From Solirubrobacteraceae bacterium (GTDB lineage: Bacteria; Actinomycetota; Thermoleophilia; Solirubrobacterales; Solirubrobacteraceae): DNA of 13,716 bases. The stretch covers positions 1-13,716 of the forward strand of contig JADGPO010000113.1 in NCBI GenBank assembly GCA_017882405.1. Reading direction: 5' to 3'. Positions 1 through 6,563 of this stretch are shown one piece after another. A program made the position numbers and the translations under genes. The notes below the pieces were generated by a model, which was given only the letters and a program-made list of their open reading frames with translations, did no database searches and was not told where the DNA came from. Numbering within the stretch: position 1 is the stretch's first letter; each line of letters begins with the position of its first letter.

Positions 1-332
1 ACCCCGCCGAGCTCAAGCGCTTCTACGCCGAGACGGTGCGGCCACTGGTGGCCTACGACGAGCAGTACGAGACCGACCTGCTGGGCACCCTGGCGACGTT
101 CCTGGACTGCGACGCCAACGTGAACGCCACCGCTTCGCGGCTGATCACCCACCGCCACACGATCCGCTACCGCTTCGAGCGCGTCCGCGAGCTCACCGGC
201 CTGGACGTCTCCTCCACCGACGGCCGCGAGAAGCTCTCCCTGGGGCTCAAGGCGATGCGCGTGCTGGGCATTGCCGCGCCACGCGGTCCGGCCACCGAGC
301 CGGGCGCCGGCGGCGGACGCGTCCCGCACTAA
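1..332 (+). CDS. PucR/CdaR-family transcriptional regulator, C-terminal part (5' end outside window)
   Basis: The reading frame is open from the left edge to the TAA at 330-332, so only about the last 110 residues are visible. They match the C-terminal helix-turn-helix of the PucR/CdaR family: an FYAETVRPLVAYDEQY segment, then a TLATFLDCDANVNATA block, then the HRHTIRYRFERVRELTGLD recognition-helix region. In this family the domain binds DNA next to genes for purine, sugar-acid or amino-acid metabolism; the N-terminal sensing part is not in the window, so the ligand cannot be guessed. The tail after LGLKAMRVLGI is Gly/Pro-rich and probably disordered. An internal GTG at 36 is available but is not the true start, because family-typical sequence continues upstream of it. 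It is followed directly by a SnoaL-like remnant. Confidence 0.85.
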   Translation, partial: PAELKRFYAETVRPLVAYDEQYETDLLGTLATFLDCDANVNATASRLITHRHTIRYRFERVRELTGLDVSSTDGREKLSLGLKAMRVLGIAAPRGPATEPGAGGGRVPH

Positions 333-441
333 CGCGTTGCTGCTCGCCCATCCGGAGGTGCAGCTCACCTTCCCCGGGCAGAACTCGTGGTCGGGGGTGT
401 TCCGCGGCAAGGCCGAGGTGGAGCGCTGGCTCCGCCGCCTA
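325..441 (+). pseudogene. SnoaL-like / NTF2-fold protein fragment
   Basis: In the frame containing 331-333, a stretch of about 38 residues reads as part of a SnoaL-like polyketide-cyclase (NTF2-fold) domain. The characteristic run is VQLTFPGQNSWSGVFRGKAE followed by VERWLRRL, matching the family pattern in which FPG, W-G-F-RG and a following amphipathic helix are conserved. The similarity stops where the convergent DUF393 gene ends (stop codon complement at 439-441). No plausible start and no remaining two-thirds of the domain are present. I read it as a truncated remnant squeezed between the regulator and the DUF393 gene. The assignment rests on motif recognition over a short stretch. Confidence 0.5.
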
Positions 442-879
442 GTCGCTCCGGTACTCGATCAGCCGGGTCGCGCGCTGCTTGACCCTGTCGGGCAGCGCGT
501 GGCTGAACGTCGAGCGGTGCTCGGCCACCCAGCGGTAGGCGCGCTCGGTCAGGGCGGGGGCCTTTGCGAGGGCGGCCGCGGGGAGGGCGCCGCCCGGCAG
601 CAACCGCAGCAGCGGCGGGCCGGCGGCGCCGGCGGACTCGCGCCGGCCGTCGGGCGACACGAGGTGCCAGGAGGCATTTCGTTGCGCCGGTACGAGATCG
701 TGAAGCAGCCGGTCGGCCTCGGCGCTGCCGAGCGCCAGCGGCCGCAGCCGGCGGGCGCGGTCGGCGCTCAGGATCACGGCCAGAGCGGTGCGGCAGAACC
801 CGCAATCGGGGTCGTAGAGGACGGTCCAGCGGGGTTCGGGGGGTGAAGTAGAGTCGCGCGCCATGTCCGTCGCGATCAT
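439..879 (-). CDS. DUF393 (DCC-family) thiol-disulfide oxidoreductase-like protein
   Basis: This 146-residue protein carries the DUF393/DCC signature near its N-terminus: VLYDPDCGFCRTAL (about residues 20-33), with the DxxCxxC-type pair that gives the family its thioredoxin-like prediction. The length is normal for the family. The cellular substrate is not known; members are assumed to handle dithiol/disulfide chemistry. I chose the ATG at 879 because GGAG on the minus strand (plus 886-889) lies 6 nt ahead of it. An upstream GTG at 882 and a downstream ATG at 864 are alternatives. With the 879 start the gene overlaps the divergent phosphorylase by 17 bp; with the 864 start the two ATGs share the CATG at 862-865. 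Its 3' end abuts the SnoaL-like fragment. Confidence 0.85.
   Translation of the reverse strand: MIATDMARDSTSPPEPRWTVLYDPDCGFCRTALAVILSADRARRLRPLALGSAEADRLLHDLVPAQRNASWHLVSPDGRRESAGAAGPPLLRLLPGGALPAAALAKAPALTERAYRWVAEHRSTFSHALPDRVKQRATRLIEYRSD
849..854 (+). promoter_or_regulatory. TAGAGT -10-like box before the phosphorylase gene
   Basis: TAGAGT matches TANNNT and ends 8 nt before the ATG at 863. It lies inside the DUF393 coding sequence because the two genes overlap head-to-head. No convincing -35 element is seen and no Shine-Dalgarno sequence sits at normal spacing, which fits leaderless or very short-leader transcription. Confidence 0.4.
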
Positions 880-1666
880 CACGGGCTCCGGGACCTACTC
901 GTTACCCGGGTTCGACCACGCGCAAGCCGAACCCGTGCAGACCCCGTACGGAGCGGTCGAGGTCTCCCGCGGGAATCTCGCCGGCGCCGAGGTGCTGCAC
1001 GTCTCCCGCCACCGGGCCGGACATGTGCGGCTCTCCAATCAGGTCACCCACCGGGCCGACATCTGGGCGCTGCGTGAGCTGGGGGCGACGGCGGTGATCG
1101 GCTGCACGGCCTGCGGTGGGGTCGACCCGAGCCTGGCACTGGGGTCGCTGGTGGTGTTCGACGACCTGCACTTCATCGCCAACCGGCTGCCCGACGGCTC
1201 GCTGTGCACGTTCTTTCAGGAGCCGGGCGACCCTCAGCGCGGCCACTGGATCCTGAACGGCGGCCCGTTCTCCGACGGTGTGCGCGAGGCACTACTGGCC
1301 GGCGCCGCGCAGGCCGGACACCCGGCCCGTGACGGCGGGGTGTACGGCCACGTCGACGGGCCGCGCTTCAACACCCCGACCGAGATCGCCCAGCTGGCCG
1401 CCTGCGGAGTCACCGCCGTCAGCCAGACCGGCGGGCCCGAGACCGTGCTGTGCGGGGAGCTGGAGCTGCCGTTCGCGTTGATCGGGTTCGTCACCGACTA
1501 CGCCAACGAGGTGATCCCCGGCGAGCCCACGCCCATCTCGACACTGGGTGAGCTGATGGCCTCCAGCACGGCGGTGTTCGCCGCGGTCCTGGGCGGCGCT
1601 GTCGGCCGGCTGGTCGTCGAGCCGCCGGCGCCGGCGGGCACCATGTTCCGCTTCTCCTCGGGCTGA
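863..1666 (+). CDS. MTAP/PNP-II family purine nucleoside phosphorylase-like protein
   Basis: This 267-residue protein belongs to the trimeric nucleoside phosphorylase family that includes 5'-methylthioadenosine phosphorylase (MTAP) and type-II purine nucleoside phosphorylase, cytosolic enzymes that split nucleosides with phosphate in purine and methylthioadenosine salvage. Landmarks: N-terminal phosphate loop GSGTY (8-12), SRHRAGH (48-54, for the usual RHG..H), VTHRADIWAL (61-70, for NYRANI.AL), GPRFNTPTE (166-174), SQTGGPE (187-193, for the usual MT..PE) and TDYAN (211-215, the base-recognition Asp region). The Met that normally contacts ribose is Gln188 here, so substrate choice is uncertain between methylthioadenosine, methylthioinosine and other purine nucleosides. 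The next gene starts 2 nt after the stop, implying co-translation. ATG 863 is preceded by a TAGAGT box. Confidence 0.88.
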   Translation: MSVAIITGSGTYSLPGFDHAQAEPVQTPYGAVEVSRGNLAGAEVLHVSRHRAGHVRLSNQVTHRADIWALRELGATAVIGCTACGGVDPSLALGSLVVFDDLHFIANRLPDGSLCTFFQEPGDPQRGHWILNGGPFSDGVREALLAGAAQAGHPARDGGVYGHVDGPRFNTPTEIAQLAACGVTAVSQTGGPETVLCGELELPFALIGFVTDYANEVIPGEPTPISTLGELMASSTAVFAAVLGGAVGRLVVEPPAPAGTMFRFSSG

Positions 1667-1668
1667 GC

Positions 1669-2187
1669 ATGGCCGGTCCACGGGTGGTGCTGATGCCCGC
1701 ACTGGGCGGGCGGCCGGGCGCGCTGGAGCGAGAGCTGACCGGGCGGGCGCGCCGTTGGGCGGATGAGATCGCGCCCGACGCGGTCGTCCCGGCGTCAAGC
1801 GGGGTGGGCGAGGCGGTGATGGCGCTGTTCGCCGGGGGTGACGGACCGGTGCTCGTCGTCTGGCCCGAGCTCGCCCGCTGGCGAACCGATCACACCGCCG
1901 GCGTGCTCGACGATCTCGGCGACGGCTGCGTGATCTCGGTGGGGCCGATGTTCGACGGCGGCTTCTACCTGGTCGCCTTCGCTGCACCGGTGCCGAGCCT
2001 GCTCGAGCTGCCCGACGACACCTGGCAAACCCGGGATCCGATCGGCCTGGCCGCCGACGCCGCTCGCTCGTCAGGCCAGGCGATCGGCCTGCTGCGCACC
2101 GAGCGCGGGCTGCGCAATGCGGGCGACGTCAAGGCGCTGCTCGCCGATCCTCTGCTCGACGACGACCTGCGTCGGCTTCTAAGTTAG
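1669..2187 (+). CDS. DUF2064-like (TIGR04282-type) nucleotidyltransferase-fold protein, divergent
   Basis: This 172-residue protein starts 2 nt after the phosphorylase stop and is surely co-translated with it. The segment GPMFDGGFYLVAF (92-104) matches the hallmark GPA.DGGYYLIG motif of DUF2064/TIGR04282 proteins, which have a GT-A nucleotidyltransferase/glycosyltransferase fold (related to CofC). Helix and strand order around GPVLVVWPELARW (59-71) fits the part of the fold that normally reads GxDxPxL, but the metal-binding Asp is replaced by WPEL. The N-terminal KTRL-type nucleotide-binding motif is also absent (here ALGGRPGALERELT). It therefore looks like a family member that has lost catalytic residues, or a divergent subfamily. 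The substrate is unknown. Confidence 0.65.
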   Translation: MAGPRVVLMPALGGRPGALERELTGRARRWADEIAPDAVVPASSGVGEAVMALFAGGDGPVLVVWPELARWRTDHTAGVLDDLGDGCVISVGPMFDGGFYLVAFAAPVPSLLELPDDTWQTRDPIGLAADAARSSGQAIGLLRTERGLRNAGDVKALLADPLLDDDLRRLLS

Positions 2188-2216
2188 CCTCTTACTGCGG
2201 CCCAACTCCAACGCAC

Positions 2217-2287
2217 TGGGGAGTAGTGTAATGGTAGCACAGGACTCTTTGGAAGTTCTAGTCCCGGTTCAAGTCCGGGCTCCCCAG
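2217..2287 (+). tRNA. tRNA-Gln (anticodon TTG)
   Basis: A complete cloverleaf can be drawn by hand. The acceptor stem is 2217-2223 with 2280-2286 (seven pairs, with T-A at the end) and the discriminator is G2287. The D-stem is GTG 2226-2228 with CAC 2238-2240, with AATGGTAG in the D-loop region. The anticodon stem is 2242-2246 with 2254-2258 (one G-U), loop CTTTGGA and anticodon TTG at 2249-2251, which reads CAA (Gln). The T-arm is CCCGG/CCGGG around TTCAAGT (2268-2274). CCA is not encoded. The gene is solitary, downstream of the phosphorylase/DUF2064 pair. From memory, a tRNA-Gln gene near glmU also occurs in other actinobacteria. Confidence 0.97.
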
Positions 2288-2327
2288 CTCGAAGATCATC
2301 CTGCAGATCGCACCTTTTGGCGTCCGA

Positions 2328-2349
2328 CGCACGAACTAGTGTTCGTGTG
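2328..2349. terminator. hairpin between tRNA-Gln and the GGDEF-EAL gene, possible bidirectional terminator
   Basis: CACGAAC (2330-2336) pairs perfectly with GTTCGTG (2341-2347) around a TAGT loop, and two further pairs (one G-U) extend the stem to 2328/2349. It lies 40 nt beyond the tRNA and 20 nt beyond the stop of the convergent GGDEF-EAL gene, the usual place for a shared terminator. Neither side has a T-run after the stem, so it is not a textbook intrinsic terminator. Confidence 0.4.
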
Positions 2350-2368
2350 GTGCGGTGGCCTCTCGGCC

Positions 2369-3727
2369 TCACGCGGCGACCCGACGGTCGGCCGCCAGCT
2401 CGGCTATGAGCAGCGCGGTGATCGCCTCGGCCGGCTGCGGGCGGCCGAGCCCGAACCCCTGCGCCAGCAGGCAGCCGCCGGCGCGCAGGAACTCCAGCTG
2501 GGCCTCTGTCTCCACCCCTTCGCAGACGACGTCGCAGCGGCAGGCGGTGGCGAGGGCGAGGATCGCCTCGACGATCGCGGTCGCCTGCGGATCGCCCGGC
2601 AGGTCGACCAGGAATGAGCGATCGATCTTGATCACGCTGACGGGGAGGGTGCGCAGCCGCGAAAGCGACGAGTAGCCCGCTCCGAAGTCGTCGATCGCCA
2701 GGCTGAACCCGGCGCCGGTGAGCGCCTCCAGGGCGCCCTTGGTCCGCGACGCCTCCACCGTCCAGGACGACTCGGTCAGCTCCACGATCAGGCGCCCGGG
2801 ATTGAGCCCGGCGCGGGTGACGATCGACGCGAAGTCCGAAGCAAAGCGGGGGCGCTCCAGCTGTCGCGGCGACACGTTGACGCCGAAATTGGGGCGCAGA
2901 CCGAGCGCCTCCCACCGGACCGCCTGGCGGCACAGCGTCTCCAGCACCCAGTCGCCCAGCGCGTGAATCACGCCCGTCTTCTCGGCTGCCGGAATGAACG
3001 TGTCGGGGGGCAGGATCTGGCCGTCGCGGCGCCAGCGCACGAGTGCCTCGAGCCCGATCAGCTCTCGGTCGGCCAGCCGGTAGATCGGCTGGTAGTGCAG
3101 GAAGAACTCCTCGTTGCGCAGGCCGCGCCGCAGCGCGGCCGCGATCGACATGCGCGCCATCGGGTTGGCGGCGCCAGGGCGATAGAGGGCAAACCCGCTC
3201 TCGTCCTCCTTGGCCTCGTACATGGCCGAATCGGCGTTTCGCAGCAGGGCGCGCGCGTCGAGGGCGTCCTCGGGGTAGATTGCCGCGCCCACGCTGGCCG
3301 TGATGCGCAGCTCGGCGTCGGCGAGCGTGAACGACTCCTCCAGCACGCTGCGGATCCGCTGCGCGATCGCGACCGCCACCGCGGTCGCGTCGAGCCCGGC
3401 CTCCAGTTCGGCCAGCAGCGTGAACTCATCTCCGCCCTGGCGGACCAGCATGTCGTTGGTCCTGCGGATCGAGTCCAGCCGCCGGGCGACCTGGCACAGC
3501 AGGTCGTCGCCGGCATCGCGGCCAAGGCTGTCGTTGACCGTCCTGAAGGCGTCGAGGTCGATCGACAGCAGTGCCACCGAGGCGCCGTCGACCGCTCGGG
3601 GCAGTGCTTGGCACAGCCGCTCGGCCAGCCGCACCCGGTTGGGCAGGTCGGTGAGCGGGTCGTGGTAGGCGAGGTGTGCGAGGTAGTCCTCGTGCTCGCG
3701 CGACGGCGCGCGGGTAAGCAGAGCCAT
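2369..3727 (-). CDS. GGDEF-EAL domain protein (c-di-GMP synthesis/degradation), soluble
   Basis: This 452-residue protein has a diguanylate cyclase domain followed by a c-di-GMP phosphodiesterase domain. The GGDEF domain (about 20-185) has HDPLTDLPNR (22-31), an intact GGDEF at 98-102 and an RxxD inhibitory site (RTND, 89-92) five residues before it. The EAL domain (about 195-440) keeps the catalytic and metal residues: EAL 227-229, NVSPRQL 284-290, ELTES 316-320, IDDFGAGYSSL 345-355, IKIDR 366-370, CEGVE 402-406 and QGFGLGRP 423-430. Both activities are therefore possible by motif. No transmembrane helix or PAS/GAF sensor precedes the GGDEF domain; only about 18 residues are N-terminal to it. 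It is divergent from glmU with 98 bp between. No strong Shine-Dalgarno precedes the ATG at 3727. Confidence 0.96.
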   Translation of the reverse strand: MALLTRAPSREHEDYLAHLAYHDPLTDLPNRVRLAERLCQALPRAVDGASVALLSIDLDAFRTVNDSLGRDAGDDLLCQVARRLDSIRRTNDMLVRQGGDEFTLLAELEAGLDATAVAVAIAQRIRSVLEESFTLADAELRITASVGAAIYPEDALDARALLRNADSAMYEAKEDESGFALYRPGAANPMARMSIAAALRRGLRNEEFFLHYQPIYRLADRELIGLEALVRWRRDGQILPPDTFIPAAEKTGVIHALGDWVLETLCRQAVRWEALGLRPNFGVNVSPRQLERPRFASDFASIVTRAGLNPGRLIVELTESSWTVEASRTKGALEALTGAGFSLAIDDFGAGYSSLSRLRTLPVSVIKIDRSFLVDLPGDPQATAIVEAILALATACRCDVVCEGVETEAQLEFLRAGGCLLAQGFGLGRPQPAEAITALLIAELAADRRVAA

Positions 3728-3813
3728 GCTTGCCCATCGGTCTGAGTCCGCTCAACGGTGAGCCCGGCGAGCCTGGGCTGGACGCTTGATCGGCAGCCGC
3801 GCGCCCGCCTCAG

Positions 3814-3819
3814 TAGGAT
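3814..3819 (+). promoter_or_regulatory. TAGGAT -10-like box / AGGA before glmU
   Basis: TAGGAT fits TANNNT and ends 6 nt before the GTG at 3826, the spacing expected if transcription begins at the start codon itself. The same bases contain AGGA (3815-3818), 7 nt before GTG, which could instead act as a ribosome binding site. Sequence alone cannot separate the two readings. A TTGATC at 3786-3791 is too far upstream (22 nt) to be a good -35 element. Confidence 0.4.
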
Positions 3820-3825
3820 CAGTCC

Positions 3826-5226
3826 GTGGCCGCGCCGGTCGTCGTCATTCTCGCCGCGGGACAGGGCACGCGTATGCGCTCGTCGGTGCAGAAGTTGCTG
3901 CATCCGCTTTGCGGGCGGCCGATCATCTCGTGGCCGATCGCTGCGGCACGCGCCGCCGGCGCCGGTCGGATCGTGGTCGTCGACTCGCCCGAGCGGCGGC
4001 TGGAGGTCGTCCTCGAGGACGGCGTCGAGCTTGTCGTGCAGGAGCGCCCACTGGGCACCGCCGATGCTCTCCGGGCGGCGACGGGGCTGTTCGGCGACGC
4101 CGAGACGGTGGTCGTCGTCAACGGGGATGCGCCGCTGGTGACGGTGCAGTCGCTGCGTGGTCTGGTTGCGCAGCACGAGCATTCGGGCTCCGCCGCGACG
4201 ATCGCCACGGTGGTGCTCGACGACCCCCGCGGCTATGGACGGGTGGTACGGGCGCCCGACGGAACCGTGGAGCGGGTCGTCGAAACGAAGGCTCCCGGCG
4301 ACGCCTCCCCGCTCGAGCTGCAGATCCGCGAGGTCAACACCGGGATGTTCGCGTTCGACACCGAGCCCCTGATCGTGGCGCTGACGCAGGTGCGCGCCGA
4401 CAACGCCCAGGGCGAGCACTATCTGCCCGACGTGCTGCCGATCCTGCGCGAGCACGAGCGCACGATCGACGCCTATGAGGTCGCCGACGCTGACGAGATG
4501 CTCGGCATCAACGACCGCCTGCAGCTCGCCGAGGTGACCGCCGTCGCCCAGCGCCTGATCCACGCGCGCCACATGCTCGCCGGCGTGACGATCGTCAACC
4601 CGTCCGCCACCGTGATCGACGTCGACGTGGAGATCGCCGCCGACGTCGTGATCGCGCCGTTCACCAGCCTGCACGGCGCCACGAGCATCGGGACGGGCTC
4701 GAGCGTGGGCCCCGGCTCGACGCTGCACGACGCTCAGGTGGGGGAGGGCTCGAAGATCCTGCACGCCTACGTCGACGGGGCGGTGGTGGGCGATCGCGTC
4801 AGCGTCGGACCGTTCGCCTATCTGCGGCCCGGGACCGTGCTGCGCGAGGGCTCCAAGGCCGGGACGTTCGTGGAGATCAAGAACTCCGACGTCGGCCGGG
4901 GCACCAAGGTGCCGCATCTGAGCTACATCGGAGACGCCGACATCGGCGAGCAGACCAACCTGGGCGCGGCCACGATCACCGCCAACTACGACGGCTACCG
5001 CAAGCACCGCACGACGATCGGCTCGCGGGTGAAGACCAGCGTCGACACCACGTTCGTCGCCCCGGTGACCGTCGGCGACGACGCCTACACCGGCGCGGGC
5101 TCGGTCATCACCCATGACGTGCCAGACGGCGCGCTGGGGGTCGCACGGGCGCGCCAGAGCAATCTCGACGGCTACGCCCAGCGTCGGCGGGAGCGCGCCG
5201 AGGCCGAAGCCGCCGACGGGCAATGA
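3826..5226 (+). CDS. glmU: bifunctional GlmU: GlcN-1-P acetyltransferase / GlcNAc-1-P uridylyltransferase
   Basis: This 466-residue cytosolic enzyme performs the last two steps to UDP-GlcNAc, the precursor of peptidoglycan. The N-terminal pyrophosphorylase half has LAAGQGTRMRS (9-19), Lys23, PLGTADA (75-81), NGDAPL (99-104), GYGRVVR (136-142), NTGMFAF (171-177) and NAQGEHYLPD (193-202). A GINDRLQLAE linker (227-236) leads to the left-handed beta-helix acetyltransferase half. That half has LRPGT (333-337), FVEIKN (348-353), the catalytic-His region HLSYIGDADIG (364-374), NLGAATITANYDG (378-390) and ARARQSN (440-446). The start is GTG. The last codons overlap prs through ATGA at 5223-5226. A Glu/Ala-rich tail follows the last hexapeptide coils, as in other actinobacterial GlmU proteins. 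Confidence 0.98.
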   Translation: MAAPVVVILAAGQGTRMRSSVQKLLHPLCGRPIISWPIAAARAAGAGRIVVVDSPERRLEVVLEDGVELVVQERPLGTADALRAATGLFGDAETVVVVNGDAPLVTVQSLRGLVAQHEHSGSAATIATVVLDDPRGYGRVVRAPDGTVERVVETKAPGDASPLELQIREVNTGMFAFDTEPLIVALTQVRADNAQGEHYLPDVLPILREHERTIDAYEVADADEMLGINDRLQLAEVTAVAQRLIHARHMLAGVTIVNPSATVIDVDVEIAADVVIAPFTSLHGATSIGTGSSVGPGSTLHDAQVGEGSKILHAYVDGAVVGDRVSVGPFAYLRPGTVLREGSKAGTFVEIKNSDVGRGTKVPHLSYIGDADIGEQTNLGAATITANYDGYRKHRTTIGSRVKTSVDTTFVAPVTVGDDAYTGAGSVITHDVPDGALGVARARQSNLDGYAQRRRERAEAEAADGQ

Positions 5227-5254
5227 GCTTCGTCGAGTCGTCGCCCCCCGGCCA

Positions 5255-5260
5255 TACACT
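5255..5260 (+). promoter_or_regulatory. TACACT -10-like box before the inner prs start
   Basis: TACACT matches TANNNT and ends 10 nt before the ATG at 5271. It lies within the first codons of the longer prs reading frame, so it bears on which prs start is real. No clear -35 element is visible. Confidence 0.35.
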
Positions 5261-5270
5261 GATCGACGAG

Positions 5271-6290
5271 ATGGGTGTCGTCCAGACCCAGAGCGCGAAC
5301 ACCGTGCTGCGCCGCGAATACGACAAGCGCCTGATGCTGGTCAGCGGGCGAGCCAATCCGGTGCTGGCGGGCCGGATTGCCGACAAGCTGGGCGTCGAGC
5401 TGAGTGACGCCAACCTCAAGACGTTCGCCAACGGCGAGGTCTATTGCCGCTACGAGGAGTCGGTGCGCGGCGCCGACGTGTTCATCGTTCAGCCGACCTG
5501 CGCCAACGCGGCCGAGGGCCTGACGCCCAACGATGCGCTGATGGAGCTGCTGGAGATGGTCGACGCGGCCGTCGGCGGCTCGGCGCACCGCGTGATCGCG
5601 GTCACGCCCTGGTACGGCTACTCCCGCCAGGACAAGAAGTCGGCGCCCCGGGAGCCGATCAGCGCCCGTCTGGTGGCGCGCATGCTCGAGGCCTCGGGCA
5701 TCGATCGCCTGCTCACCATGGACCTGCACTCCGGCCAGATCCAGGGCTTCTTCCAGAAGCCGTGCGACCACATGACGGCGCTGTTCATGCTCACCCAGTA
5801 CTTCGGCGACCTGGGCCTCGAGGATCTGGTCGTCGTCTCCCCGGACGTCGGCCGGGTGAAGCTGAACAAGAACTTCGCGGCCAAGATCGGCGCCGACCTG
5901 GCGATCCTCAACAAGGAGCGCCCTGCCCAGCAGGTGGCCGAGATCAGCTACGTGATCGGCGACGTCCGTGACAAGACCGCCCTGCTGGTCGACGACATGA
6001 TCGGCACCGCGGGCACGCTCGCCGCCGCCGCCCAGGCCGTTCGCGACGCCGGTGCGCGGCGCATCTACGCAGCCGCCACCCACGGGAACTTCTCAGGGCA
6101 CGCCTGGGAGAACCTGGCGGCGGCCGATTTCGAGCAGGTCGTGGTCACCGACACGATCCCCATCCCTCCCGGCGCGCCCGACAACGTCCGCGTGCTCTCC
6201 TGTGCCGAGCTGTTGACCAACTCGATCCGCCAGATCTTCACCGACGGATCGGTCAGCGACGTGTTCGGCGGCGAGAACCAGCTGTTCTGA
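5271..6290 (+). CDS. prs: ribose-phosphate pyrophosphokinase (PRPP synthetase)
   Basis: The enzyme makes PRPP from ribose 5-phosphate and ATP for nucleotide, His and Trp synthesis. From the ATG at 5271 it has 339 residues; a longer frame from ATG 5223 (overlapping the glmU stop as ATGA) adds 16. I prefer 5271 because family similarity begins only at about RLMLVSGRANP and a promoter-like TACACT lies just before it, but coupled translation from 5223 is possible. Numbered from 5223, the motifs are ANGEVYCRYEESVRG (69-83), WYGYSRQDKKS (130-140), MDLHSGQIQGFF (166-177), PDVGRVK (207-213), the catalytic-loop region ILNKERP (228-234), the ribose-phosphate loop VDDMIGTAGTL (256-266) and THGNFSG (286-292). 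The loop normally reads DDMIDT; here the second Asp is Gly261. In other bacteria the next gene is ctc/rplY; here it lies 3.9 kb away. Confidence 0.96.
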   Translation: MGVVQTQSANTVLRREYDKRLMLVSGRANPVLAGRIADKLGVELSDANLKTFANGEVYCRYEESVRGADVFIVQPTCANAAEGLTPNDALMELLEMVDAAVGGSAHRVIAVTPWYGYSRQDKKSAPREPISARLVARMLEASGIDRLLTMDLHSGQIQGFFQKPCDHMTALFMLTQYFGDLGLEDLVVVSPDVGRVKLNKNFAAKIGADLAILNKERPAQQVAEISYVIGDVRDKTALLVDDMIGTAGTLAAAAQAVRDAGARRIYAAATHGNFSGHAWENLAAADFEQVVVTDTIPIPPGAPDNVRVLSCAELLTNSIRQIFTDGSVSDVFGGENQLF

Positions 6291-6299
6291 GCGCTGCTG

Positions 6300-6390
6300 T
6301 CAACGGATTGTCAACGAGCGCCGCGGCGACAGCATCGGCAGCCATCGCGTCAGAGTGCGGCAGCAGGTGCGCGTACCGTGATCCAACGTT
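6300..6390 (-). pseudogene. C-terminal remnant of a tyrosine-family site-specific recombinase (integrase)
   Basis: On the minus strand, immediately beyond prs, one frame reads SRYAHLLPHSDAMAADAVAA and continues for a few residues. This resembles the C-terminal end of tyrosine integrases, where the nucleophile Tyr sits in a RYxHLxPxS context followed by an Ala-rich terminal helix; the Tyr codon is the complement of 6373-6375. Upstream on the same strand none of the other catalytic boxes (Arg, HxxR) is found, so at most some 25-30 residues remain. The frame also runs on into prs without its own stop. The call rests on a short motif. Confidence 0.45.
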
Positions 6391-6478
6391 GCATATCTCG
6401 GAGAAGGGCGTAGCGTGAAACGGGCACGGAAGCGTCGCTCCGCGCTCCACGCCCCCGCAGCGCGCGCGTACCGGGGAA

Positions 6479-6510
6479 CCCGCGGCCCCAACAGCACACA
6501 GGGTCGCGGG
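6479..6510. repeat. hairpin A1 (family A)
   Basis: CCCGCGGCCC (6479-6488) pairs with GGGTCGCGGG (6501-6510): ten pairs including one G-U, with a 12-nt loop. The arms are nearly the same sequence as in hairpins A3 (6757) and A5 (7333), while the loops differ in length and sequence. Confidence 0.7.
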
Positions 6511-6563
6511 CCACGCTCTGCGCCCGCACGATGCGCCCGGTGTTGTACCACCATTCAGGGAAG

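Noticed and set aside
3058..5259. 733-residue open frame on the minus strand
   Set aside because: It lies opposite glmU and in another frame of the GGDEF-EAL gene, both of which have unmistakable family motifs. Its composition (Arg, Asp, Gly, His rich) is that of an antisense shadow in GC-rich DNA.
6298..6316. TGTCAACG direct repeat after prs as an attachment-site core
   Set aside because: The two 8-bp copies are only 3 bp apart, so they do not bracket an element. It is mentioned only as context for the integrase remnant.
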